From the NCBI GenBank assembly GCA_964433495.1, contig CAYSRC010000011.1, positions 1 to 53,624 on the forward strand: 53,624 nucleotides of DNA, written 5' to 3'. Shown one piece after another: positions 26,343 through 33,884 of this stretch. The notes under the pieces are model-generated. The model had not been told where the DNA came from. It was given only the letters and a program-made list of their open reading frames with translations, and searched no databases. Position numbers and translations under genes: made by a program. Each line of letters starts with the position of its first letter. The first letter of the stretch is position 1. The stretch is from CAYSRC01 sp964433495 (GTDB lineage Bacteria; Bacillota; Clostridia; Oscillospirales; Ruminococcaceae).

Positions 26343-27449
26343 TTAAACCAGCCGGTACCGCGAGCCCGCGCGCGCCTCGATGACGCCGTCTATCTCGAGC
26401 AGGGTGAGCTCGGCAAACAGCTCGTGGGGCTTGAGCGCCAGGCGCTCGAGCAGCTCGTCGACGCTCAGCTCCCCCTCGCCGAGGGCGTCGCACACCGCCC
26501 GTCCCTTGGCGTCGAGGTCGGGCGCGGCCTTTACCGGCGCGCCCGCGCCCTCGAGCACGGTCTGCACAGCGTCCGCGAGCTCGATCCCGAGGGAGGACAG
26601 CACGTCCTGCGCCGCCAGCAGCGGCGTCGCGCCCTGTCGGATGAGCCTGTTTGTGCCCTCGCTCTGCTCGCTGAAGATACTGCCGGGAACGGCGAACACC
26701 TCGCGCCCGTCGTCGAGCGCCCAGTTTGCGGTGATCATCGTCCCGCTTCTCTTGGCGGCCTCAAAGATCATCACCGCGCGGCAGAGGCCCGACACAATCC
26801 TGTTGCGCTGCGGGAACATGTGCCGCTGCGTGCGCGTCCCCGGCGCGTACTCGCTGACGACGACGCCCCGCTGCTCGATCTCCCGTCGCAGCGCGCGGTG
26901 GCGGGAGGGGTAGGTAACGTCGATCGCGGTGCCGAGCACCGCGGCGGTCACCCCGCCCGCGTCGAGCGCAGCCCTGTGCACCTCGCAGTCGGTCCCGTAC
27001 GCGAGGCCGCTCACAAGGGTTATGCCCGCCGCGGCGAGGGGCCCGCACACCGCCTTGACCGCCTGTCTGCCGTAGGCCGTCGTCACGCGCGAGCCGACGC
27101 CCGCCGCGCACAGGTTTTTAAGGCAGTCGAGGTTGCCCGTCGCAAACAGCCCGCACGGCGCAAACCGCGTCTCCCGCAGGCGCTCGGGATATCCGTCGTC
27201 CGCATAGGGGACAAAGCTTATCCCGCGCTCCTCCCACTCGGCCAACATGGCGCGGCAGTCGGCGAGGGACAGCGCGGCCGCGCGCTCGCGCTCGCCCTCG
27301 GCAAGCATCCCCAGCAGCTCGGGGTTGCGTCGGTTTTCATAGATGTCCTCGACGCTGTCGAACGACCTGATGATAGCCCGGAATCGGTCGTTGCAGGGCG
27401 CGAGCACCAGATGGAGCCACAGCCGGCAGGCCCGTTGTTCAAGCGTCAT
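26343..27449 (-). CDS. dprA: DNA-processing protein DprA
   Basis: A 368-residue protein that loads RecA on incoming single-stranded DNA in natural transformation. The Rossmann-like core shows GSRVTTAYGRQA, SGLAYGTDCEVHRAALDAGG, QRNRIVSGLCR, RSGTMITANWALD and VFAVPGS. A C-terminal winged-helix domain (about 300-368) has LSVDELLERLAL. I chose the ATG at 27449, which overlaps the upstream methyltransferase stop as ATGA. Confidence 0.95.
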   Translation of the reverse strand: MTLEQRACRLWLHLVLAPCNDRFRAIIRSFDSVEDIYENRRNPELLGMLAEGERERAAALSLADCRAMLAEWEERGISFVPYADDGYPERLRETRFAPCGLFATGNLDCLKNLCAAGVGSRVTTAYGRQAVKAVCGPLAAAGITLVSGLAYGTDCEVHRAALDAGGVTAAVLGTAIDVTYPSRHRALRREIEQRGVVVSEYAPGTRTQRHMFPQRNRIVSGLCRAVMIFEAAKRSGTMITANWALDDGREVFAVPGSIFSEQSEGTNRLIRQGATPLLAAQDVLSSLGIELADAVQTVLEGAGAPVKAAPDLDAKGRAVCDALGEGELSVDELLERLALKPHELFAELTLLEIDGVIEARAGSRYRLV

Positions 27450-28216
27450 CTCGTCATCACCCACATTGCAATCGCCGCCGCCGCCGAGGCGTTGAGGCTT
27501 TCGACTGCGTCGCTTATCGGGATGTAGGCCGTCACGTCGCACTGCGCGACCGCCTGCGGCGGCAGACCGCTGCCCTCGCTGCCGATGAGCAGCGCCGCGG
27601 GCCCCGCCTTGGGGACGTCCTCTATCGAGGCGGCGCGCCGCTCGAGCGCGGCGGCCACCGTGAGATAGCCGAGCCCGCGCAGCCGCTCGACGGCCTCAAG
27701 GCCGTCCGCCTCGGCGAGGGGCAGCGCAAACGCCGCGCCCATCGACGCGCGCAGCGCCTTGGGAGAAAACGGGTCGGCGCAGCCGCCGCACAAAACCGCG
27801 CCGTCAAAGCGCAGCGCTGCGGCGGTGCGCAGCAGCGCGCCGACGTTTGCGGGGTCCTGAAGGCCCCACGGCACCACGGCCCGCCGCCTGTTTTCAAAAA
27901 AGTCGAGCCCCCTGCGCTCGGGTATTGCGGCTATGCCGACGACGCCCGAGGGCTCGCGCTGGTAGGACAGCTTTTCGCCGACGTGCGGCGCCATCAGCAC
28001 CGTGCGGGGCGCGAGGCGGGCGGGCTCGCCGTCAAGGCGCGAGAGCGCCTGCTCGGTGAACCATATCTCGCGCAGCAGCCCGCGCGCCGACGCCTCGCGG
28101 CACAGCTTGATGCCGTCGACAAGGCACAGCCCCTCGTCCGCGCGCGCGGACGCGTCGGCGCCCAGCCTTGCCGCCGCCTTTACCCGCTCGTTGGTCCTCG
28201 AGGTTATTGTGTCCAT
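27446..28216 (-). CDS. TrmH/SpoU-family RNA 2-prime-O-methyltransferase
   Basis: A 256-residue SPOUT enzyme. An N-terminal substrate-binding domain begins MDTITSRTNERVKAAARL. The knotted SAM-binding domain has the three SpoU motifs: LQDPANVGALLRTAAA, LLIGSEGSGLP, and SLNASAAAAIAMW at the end. Such proteins methylate a ribose in rRNA or tRNA; I cannot assign the target. I chose the ATG at 28216. It is coupled to dprA by a four-base overlap. Confidence 0.92.
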   Translation of the reverse strand: MDTITSRTNERVKAAARLGADASARADEGLCLVDGIKLCREASARGLLREIWFTEQALSRLDGEPARLAPRTVLMAPHVGEKLSYQREPSGVVGIAAIPERRGLDFFENRRRAVVPWGLQDPANVGALLRTAAALRFDGAVLCGGCADPFSPKALRASMGAAFALPLAEADGLEAVERLRGLGYLTVAAALERRAASIEDVPKAGPAALLIGSEGSGLPPQAVAQCDVTAYIPISDAVESLNASAAAAIAMWVMTR

Positions 28217-28659
28217 CGCCGTCCTCCGCAGTCGTTGTTTTTTTGATGAGGGCACAGCCGTCCCCGCTCGCCGGGTCTTGCCGCGCGAAAAGGCATGCCG
28301 CCGCAAGCTGTGTCAACGCATCGGGCTGCAAGCGTTCGCGCGACCGCGCGGTATACGGGCGGCCTTTGGGCCTTCGGCTTATCGGAGCAATCCTGTCGGC
28401 CCCGCCGCACCGCCGCAGGGCAAAGGGACGGGCCCGCCCGCGGCCCTTTGCCGTCGCATCCGCGGGGCGGCCCCGTCCGCTTTTTCGCGCGCTGTGCGCA
28501 TGGTGTAATTTATTCATTAAAGCGACCCGCAGGGCGTCGTCCTGCCCGCGGGCGGCTTAAGACCCTCCAAACAACGCGCGTATCCCCGCTTTTTGCGGAA
28601 ATACGCGCAAAGCCCGAGCGCACAAAAAACGGGCGCGTCGGGCGTTGGGTTCATACCTT
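28217..28659. other. Gap between rplT and the methyltransferase gene
   Basis: No gene is supported. A 9-bp stem, GGCAAAGGG/CCCTTTGCC (28419-28427 with 28444-28452), and a terminator-like hairpin at 28576-28608 are present. AT-rich DNA at 28504-28522 may contain the methyltransferase promoter, but no clear -35/-10 pair is seen. Confidence 0.4.
28576..28608 (-). terminator. Hairpin terminating the infC-rpmI-rplT operon
   Basis: A long stem (GCGCGTAT plus GCGG pairs) around an AAAAA/TTTTT loop, followed on the minus strand by GTTGTTTGG. It lies about 50 bases beyond the rplT stop. Confidence 0.6.
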
Positions 28660-29013
28660 TTAAAGCGCCGCCTTTGCCTTGTCGACAACGGCGGAAAACG
28701 CCTTGGGATCGCTTATCGCGAGCTCGGAGAGCATCTTGCGGTTGAGCTCGACGCCGGCCTTCTTGAGGCCGTTCATGAACGTGCTGTAGTTCATGCCGTT
28801 CGCCTTGCAGGCGGCGGAAATGCGGGTGATCCACAGTCTGCGGAAATCGCGCTTTTTCTGCTTTCTGCCGATGTAGGCGTACTGTCCTGACTTGTAGACC
28901 GCCTGCTTCGCCGTTTTAAACAGCGTGCTCTTGCTGCCGTAATATCCTTTGGCGAGCTTGACGATCTTCTTTCTTCTCTTGCGGGTCATCATAGCGCCTT
29001 TAACGCGTGCCAT
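28660..29013 (-). CDS. rplT: 50S ribosomal protein L20
   Basis: A 117-residue basic ribosomal protein of standard length. It begins MARVKGAMMTRKRRKKIVKLAKGYYG in spirit, with RVKG, KLAKGYYG and the RLWITRISAA motif visible. L20 is an early 50S assembly protein and, in Firmicutes, represses its own operon by binding the leader. It is the last gene after infC and rpmI. Confidence 0.98.
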   Translation of the reverse strand: MARVKGAMMTRKRRKKIVKLAKGYYGSKSTLFKTAKQAVYKSGQYAYIGRKQKKRDFRRLWITRISAACKANGMNYSTFMNGLKKAGVELNRKMLSELAISDPKAFSAVVDKAKAAL

Positions 29014-29039
29014 AGCTATATACCTCCGTTACCTTTCTT

Positions 29040-29249
29040 TCAGTTCTGATAGGGCAGCAGCACCCTGACGTTTGCGGCGTTGGTCTTGTCGACATAAGCC
29101 GCCTTGCGCAGACCTCTCTTGCGCTTTGTGGTCTTGCCGTGTCCGTTGAGAAGGTGGGACTTATACGCGTGCGCGCGCTTGATCTTGCCGTTTTTTGTGA
29201 TCTTGGTGATACGCTTCTTGGTACCGCTGTGGGTTTTCATCTTGGGCAT
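29040..29249 (-). CDS. rpmI: 50S ribosomal protein L35
   Basis: A 69-residue ribosomal protein with the start MPKMKTHSGTKKRITKI and the core HLLNGHGKTTKRKRGLRK. Length is slightly above the usual 64-66. It begins two bases after the infC stop and is followed by rplT after 26 bases. Confidence 0.97.
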   Translation of the reverse strand: MPKMKTHSGTKKRITKITKNGKIKRAHAYKSHLLNGHGKTTKRKRGLRKAAYVDKTNAANVRVLLPYQN

Positions 29250-29250
29250 G

Positions 29251-29802
29251 TTATGCTTCCTCCTGCTTATTTGCTTGCTTTTGCGGTTTTTGAGGCTTCG
29301 GCGCAATGAACATCTGCATCGAGCGTCCCTCGAGCTTGGGCGCTTTTTCAACCGTGCCGACCTCGGCAAGGGCGTCGGCAAAGCGCTTCATGACGTCGTT
29401 GCCGAGCGAGGCGTGCGCCATCTCGCGCCCGCGGAAACGGATCGAGGCCTTGACCTTGTTGCCCTCCGAGAGGAACTTGACGGCGTGGCCGAGCTTGGTT
29501 TCAAAATCGTGCGTCCCGATGTTCAGAGAAAGTCTGATCTCCTTGATTTCGACTACCTTTTGGTTTTTGCGCGCTTCCTTCTCGCGCTTTTGCTGTTCAA
29601 AGCGATATTTGCCGTAGTCCATGATGCGGCAAACGGGCGGCGCCGCCTGCGGCGCTATCCTGACAAGATCCATGTTCTTTTCGGTCGCGAGCCTGAGCGC
29701 CTCGGACGACGGCATGATGCCGAGCTGGCTGCCGTCCGAACCGATCACCCTGACCTCCTTGTCTCTTATCTCCTCGTTGACAGCGTAGTCTTTTGCTGCT
29801 AT
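29251..29802 (-). CDS. infC: Translation initiation factor IF-3
   Basis: A 183-residue IF-3 of normal length; it binds the 30S subunit and checks start-codon choice. The N-domain has AVNEEIRDKEVRVIG and the linker region MDYGKYRFEQQKREKEARK. The C-domain ends with FIAPKP and a Gln/Lys-rich tail. No ATG, GTG or TTG lies at the right place. The best start is an ATA at 29802, nine bases from GGAGG; an in-frame ATC at 29808 is the alternative. Rare starts are known for infC and allow self-control by IF-3. It is first in the infC-rpmI-rplT operon. Confidence 0.95.
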   Translation of the reverse strand: MAAKDYAVNEEIRDKEVRVIGSDGSQLGIMPSSEALRLATEKNMDLVRIAPQAAPPVCRIMDYGKYRFEQQKREKEARKNQKVVEIKEIRLSLNIGTHDFETKLGHAVKFLSEGNKVKASIRFRGREMAHASLGNDVMKRFADALAEVGTVEKAPKLEGRSMQMFIAPKPQKPQKQANKQEEA

Positions 29803-29819
29803 TGGGATACACCTCCAAA

Positions 29820-29962
29820 ACCGTAAGTTAAAATTAAACACAAAAAAGCGCGGATATCCGCGCCTCGGTACCGGGCGAGGGGCATGACGCCGAACGCCTT
29901 GAGTATCGACCGGCGGCCGAAAGCCGACGGTGAGCACGGATAGGTGCTGCTTTGTTGTCTGT
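29820..29962 (-). promoter_or_regulatory. L20-type leader with transcription attenuator before infC
   Basis: Between the promoter and infC, about 140 bases hold two adjacent stems: CCTCG/CGAGG near 29864-29880 and a GCGCGG/CCGCGC terminator at 29848-29863 followed by TTTTTTG. In Firmicutes the infC-rpmI-rplT leader is bound by L20 and ends transcription early. Position and attenuator fit that; the L20 site itself was not modelled. Confidence 0.65.
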
Positions 29963-29967
29963 AGGGT

Positions 29968-29996
29968 ATTATATACCTTCCCGCGGGCAGAGTCAA
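29968..29996 (-). promoter_or_regulatory. Near-consensus promoter of infC-rpmI-rplT
   Basis: On the minus strand TTGACT (29996-29991) and TATAAT (29973-29968) are separated by 17 bases. Confidence 0.88.
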
Positions 29997-30119
29997 GTGC
30001 AAAAGCGCATTTTTCGCGCGCAGGGCGCGCAGGGCGGCCCTCTGCACTTAGAAGAGGGCCCGGCTTGCAGCAATGCTTCGTGCCCGCCCGGCGTTTAATG
30101 AGCCGCCTGTCGCGGGTTG

Positions 30120-30735
30120 GGCACGCTTCTTGCAATCCCCCCGCCGCTCCGCGGCCCTCTCCCCTTTACACAAGGGGGGGGCTTTAAGTTCCGGGCCCTT
30201 GAGCTTCCCCCGTGGGGGGAAGCTGTCGACGAAGTCGACTGATGAGGGGTGAGTTTTAGTCTGTTGACTTAAGCCCTTCTCGGATGAGAACATCCCTTCA
30301 CCCCTCATCCACCGCGGGGCGGTCCCCCTTCCCCCAAGGGGGAAGGTTTCCGAAACCTAAGGCTTACACCCATCCATCGGGTCGCGCGTCCTTGAGTCTC
30401 CCTTGCCGCGCGCAATCGGTACGGCGTTCGGGGGTTCCCATATTCTCGGGAATTCTGCCGAGTGTAAAAAAGTACGACACTCGGCACACCCCGCGAGAGT
30501 ATGCAGCGCCTGCCGCGCGCCGTTCCGCTTACGACACGCATCTGCCGCACGGAGTGGCGGGGCGTAAGTGGAACGGACGTTTGACATTCGGCGCGATATT
30601 ATGCGCCTTTCGGCCGTCGCACCGATTACGACGCGCATCTATCGCGCGGAGTGGTCAAACGTAAGTGGAACGGACGTTTGACATTCGGCGCGATATTATG
30701 CGCCTTTCGGCCGTCGTACCGATTACGGCCGACCG
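30120..30735. repeat. Composite intergenic repeat, copy 3 (largest)
   Basis: The gene-free stretch 29997-30885 contains the longest copy of the dispersed repeat. 30298-30367 repeats the module at 36-107 with its CTTCCCCC/GGGGGAAG hairpin. 30381-30556 repeats 121-300. A 68-base unit occurs twice in direct orientation, at 30563-30630 and 30660-30727, with one difference. A third, diverged copy of that unit lies at about 40630-40690. No protein family is visible in any frame. Confidence 0.75.
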
Positions 30736-30806
30736 CGCGGTAAAGGGGGGGCTTTAAAGGGCGCCATCCCTTAGGCGTTTGCCTGTCCTCCCTGCCAAAA
30801 TTGCAA

Positions 30807-30832
30807 GCCGTCCCCCTTTGCCGGGGGACGGC
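30807..30832 (-). terminator. Terminator after the VTC-CotH-DUF4956 operon
   Basis: A perfect 10-bp stem (GCCGTCCCCC/GGGGGACGGC) with a 6-base loop, followed on the minus strand by TTGCAATTTTGG, about 55 bases beyond the VTC gene stop. Confidence 0.75.
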
Positions 30833-30885
30833 CGTTCCGCTTGCCTGTATCTGTGCCGGGACACGGGTTTTTGCCGCACCCGGCA

Positions 30886-31602
30886 TCACAGCGGCAGGTC
30901 AAAATACCTTCTGATGCCGTCCGCGTACTTGCTTTTCGCCTCTATATTGCCGCCGCTGCTTTTGAAACCGCGGCTGAGCCAGGCCGGAAACTCTGCGCTG
31001 TACTTGACCTCAAAGACGATCTCGGTTATCCGCTCGCCGCTGACAAAGGCGCTCTCGTCCATGAAGCCCGCGGGGGAGGCAAACCGAACATTGCTGTCAA
31101 ACGTTACCCGTACTCCGTCCGCCGGTCTCAAATACGCCTCCCTGTCGTATCTTACGGCGAGGGCGGGGCGATAGAACTGCGAGGTCATAAGAGAATAGAG
31201 CCTGACCCCGACCTCTCCGCGGCTCAAAAGACTGCCGAACTCGCCGCTGCACAGCTGTTCCGCCTCCGTCCGGGTCAGGACGGCCGTGTTTTTTCCGCTG
31301 AGGTCGCCCTCTCGGAACTTCTCCTCCATCCTATAGACCGCATCCTCACCCGTTCCGTACACCCGCAATCTCATCTTGCGGCGCGAAAAAGCCCCCTGAT
31401 CGTTGTCGTAAAAATCGTCCAGCAGCGGCGTGTCGAAATAAAGGCTCTTTACGGTGTATGTACCCCCCGCATCCGCGTGGTTGTCCGCCTGCATCATGCT
31501 CTTGCAAAGCCGTGAGAGGTATGCGTACTGTTCCGCACCGATGACGCCCTTCCGTTCATATCGAAGCGGCGGGCGTCTATTGCATGTTTCCGAAATACTC
31601 AT
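30886..31602 (-). CDS. VTC-domain polyphosphate polymerase-like protein
   Basis: A 238-residue protein of the VTC/CYTH-like tunnel fold. Basic and acidic residues expected in the tunnel are seen in order: RYERKGVI, VKSLYFDTP, RKMRLRVYG, RMEEKFREG, LAVRYDREAY, VTFDSNVRF and EIVFEVKYS. In yeast Vtc4 this domain makes polyphosphate from ATP; bacterial members are mostly untested. I chose the ATG at 31602, which overlaps the CotH gene end by 26 bases. It forms a tight cassette with CotH and DUF4956. Confidence 0.85.
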   Translation of the reverse strand: MSISETCNRRPPLRYERKGVIGAEQYAYLSRLCKSMMQADNHADAGGTYTVKSLYFDTPLLDDFYDNDQGAFSRRKMRLRVYGTGEDAVYRMEEKFREGDLSGKNTAVLTRTEAEQLCSGEFGSLLSRGEVGVRLYSLMTSQFYRPALAVRYDREAYLRPADGVRVTFDSNVRFASPAGFMDESAFVSGERITEIVFEVKYSAEFPAWLSRGFKSSGGNIEAKSKYADGIRRYFDLPL

Positions 31603-33013
31603 CCATCCACGCCGCCCTTTCCAACAAAAAATCCTTGAGAAACGCGATCTCGTCCTGATAGGAGGTGAATTTGTACAGGTTGGCAAACACCTCCGTTTCA
31701 CCGTCAAACAGCTCGGGGTACCGCCGGGCATTGCGCTGCAGCGCGTCCCCCATTTCGGCGACCGCGCCGTCGATCAGGCCGCATATGTTCTCGTCGCTGA
31801 AGATGCCGCCGGGCAGCCTCTCGCTCTTCCAGCGCTCGCAGAAAAGCGACAGGATCTCCGGGCGCTGCATAAACAAAAGCTCCAGCCGCTTTTCGGTGTA
31901 GGTCGTGCCGCTCGTCTCGGGGAACACCCCGTTGTTTCCCATCGAAACATCAAGATCCCATATGGGCCCCGCCGTATACCGTTCGCCCGCCGCGCGATAA
32001 AAGTAGGCCGAGCCCTCCATCGCCTCGGAATTTCGCGCGAGCTCGTTTATCATGATGATGTCGACCAGCGAGTCAATGTCAAAATATCGCTGCATCTCTT
32101 CAAAGTCGCCGTAGTATGCGATGTTCTCAAGGAACTGAAGCTCCTTATAGATCAAATCGGCCTCATCGTCCGTGATGTCGCCGGGCTTGGGATAGAATAT
32201 CTGATACTGATAGTCCTGCGTTGTGTGCGGGAGAAGGACGGTGTCGTCGACCCCCTCCTCGTACTTGTCCCTTCTCACGATATATCCGCCGCCCTCGGCC
32301 ATCTGCTCTTCCATGTCGTCATAGGACGCGGCGACATAATCCTCAACCGGGACAATGCTGTCGCTTGGTTTGATCTTTTCCGTAAGAAGGTACACCCCGA
32401 TATAGTCCGCCTGCGTCAGGGGGCCCTCTCCGTCGGCCAAAAACACCTCCACAAATCTACAGTCTGGGGCGTCGTCCGAAAGCTCCCCGGCCAGTGTGTA
32501 GGCGAGATAGTTTCTCAGGCAGGACTTGTCTATATAAGGGGCGTGCAGAACAAAATCCGACTCGGCATCGAGCCCCAAAAGCGGATAATCAATGGGTCTG
32601 CCCGTCTCGTCCCGAAGCTCAAGAGCATACGGTTTTTTATTCTGAACGGCGGATGTTCTGCCCCTTATCTTCACCCGCACGTTGAGATAGGTTTCCGACG
32701 GGGAGTCGCTCAGCGTATTGTGTCCGTCGTCAAAGACAAGCATCTCGCACTGCGCTTCACCCCGGATAACCGCGGTATCGTACACGGGATCTGTAAGGTT
32801 CTCCTTGTCCCGGGTCCGAAGATAGATAACCGGGATGCTGCTTTCAAAATCCTTTGCGTACTGCGACGAGAGCTCCAGAGGGGACACGGTCGGCGACAGC
32901 CTGTCGTTGGCGGCGTCCAGCCTGAGCCCGGAACAAAGCGCCGCAACAGCCAGGGCCGCTGCCGTAAACAAAGCCGCAAGCGCGGCCTTTGTTGTCCTAA
33001 GCTCAAGTTTCAT
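31577..33013 (-). CDS. CotH-kinase family membrane or secreted protein
   Basis: A 478-residue protein. An N-terminal hydrophobic segment (about 11-30) could be a signal anchor. The CotH domain shows VRVKIRGRTSAVQNKKPYAL with the ATP-contacting Lys, APYIDKSCLRNYLAY, GVYLLTEKI, GGYIVRRDKYEEG and the metal motif IWDLDVSMGN. CotH proteins are atypical kinases that phosphorylate spore-coat proteins; many bacterial homologues are extracellular with unknown targets. It starts one base after the DUF4956 stop and overlaps the VTC gene. Confidence 0.88.
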   Translation of the reverse strand: MKLELRTTKAALAALFTAAALAVAALCSGLRLDAANDRLSPTVSPLELSSQYAKDFESSIPVIYLRTRDKENLTDPVYDTAVIRGEAQCEMLVFDDGHNTLSDSPSETYLNVRVKIRGRTSAVQNKKPYALELRDETGRPIDYPLLGLDAESDFVLHAPYIDKSCLRNYLAYTLAGELSDDAPDCRFVEVFLADGEGPLTQADYIGVYLLTEKIKPSDSIVPVEDYVAASYDDMEEQMAEGGGYIVRRDKYEEGVDDTVLLPHTTQDYQYQIFYPKPGDITDDEADLIYKELQFLENIAYYGDFEEMQRYFDIDSLVDIIMINELARNSEAMEGSAYFYRAAGERYTAGPIWDLDVSMGNNGVFPETSGTTYTEKRLELLFMQRPEILSLFCERWKSERLPGGIFSDENICGLIDGAVAEMGDALQRNARRYPELFDGETEVFANLYKFTSYQDEIAFLKDFLLERAAWMDEYFGNMQ

Positions 33014-33679
33014 CTACTGCTCTCCGTCAAACGCCAGGCTCACGCTGCCGACATTTTCGATGGTCTTGAGCTTCTCCACGATATCCTCCCGATTGCGGGC
33101 GTTGATTTTAAATATATACTCGCAATAGGTATCGGCGGCATTTTTGAGCTTTATTGCGTACTTTATCTTATTTTCTTTGAAACAGGCAACCACCTCGTCA
33201 TAGCAGTCGCCCGAGGCGCGAACGACCAAAAGGTGCATCGCCTGAACCCTGAATACAATACTGTAGACAATAACGGCGGCCCCTATAAGCAGGGCGCCGA
33301 CCAAAGCCAAAACATAGTTGCCCGTGCCGGCGCAAAGGCCCTCCGCCACCGCCCAAAAGATAAACCCGGTGTCCTTCGGGTCCTTGATCGCGGAGCGGTA
33401 TCTCACGATGGACAGCGCGCCCACCATACCGAGGGACAGGACGAGGTTGTTTTCAATCGTCATCATGATGACACCGGTGACGAGTCCCGTGAGCAGTATC
33501 ACAAACCCAAAGTTCGCGCTGAAGCTGAGGTTTCTGTTGTGAACGACCCTGTAAACGAGCAGCACAAACAGCATCAGCACAAACACCACGGCAATGTTCA
33601 GGGCAACTGCAAGCGGCGTATCGTGAGAACCTTGAGCGGATATGCTTTCAAGATATGTAAAAAGCTTTGAATGGTTCAT
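33014..33679 (-). CDS. DUF4956 multi-pass membrane protein
   Basis: A 221-residue membrane protein. Hydrophobic helices lie at about 23-43, 52-72 and 107-135. The conserved core has GMVGALSIVRYRSAIKDPKD and IFWAVAEGLCAGTGNY, typical of DUF4956. The C-terminal part (about 145-221) is a soluble alpha/beta domain of ferredoxin-like size. DUF4956, CotH and VTC genes recur together in many bacteria, so a shared role is likely, but it is not known. Confidence 0.85.
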   Translation of the reverse strand: MNHSKLFTYLESISAQGSHDTPLAVALNIAVVFVLMLFVLLVYRVVHNRNLSFSANFGFVILLTGLVTGVIMMTIENNLVLSLGMVGALSIVRYRSAIKDPKDTGFIFWAVAEGLCAGTGNYVLALVGALLIGAAVIVYSIVFRVQAMHLLVVRASGDCYDEVVACFKENKIKYAIKLKNAADTYCEYIFKINARNREDIVEKLKTIENVGSVSLAFDGEQ

Positions 33680-33811
33680 CGTGTTCTCCTATCCCTCTGT
33701 ATATTCCAATTCCCCGCACCTGCATTTTAACGCGGATACGGACACGCTCTTGTGCAAAAACCATGTTTTTGCGGCGGGGACAGCGCGGGGGACGCGCCCT
33801 TATAACACCAT

Positions 33812-33842
33812 AACTATCCCCCGTTTTCAGCGGGGGATAGTT
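33812..33842. terminator. Hairpin between the PHP-like gene and DUF4956
   Basis: A perfect 12-bp stem (33812-33823 with 33831-33842). T-rich DNA follows on the plus strand and A-rich DNA precedes it, so orientation is unclear. It most likely ends the PHP-like gene, 43 bases beyond its stop. Confidence 0.6.
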
Positions 33843-33884
33843 TTATTTGACCGACTGTATCGGGGCGTATTTGATCGCGCCCGC

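Noticed and set aside
30563..30727. Miniature inverted-repeat element with defined ends
   Set aside because: The units are direct repeats and I found no consistent terminal inverted repeats or target duplications.
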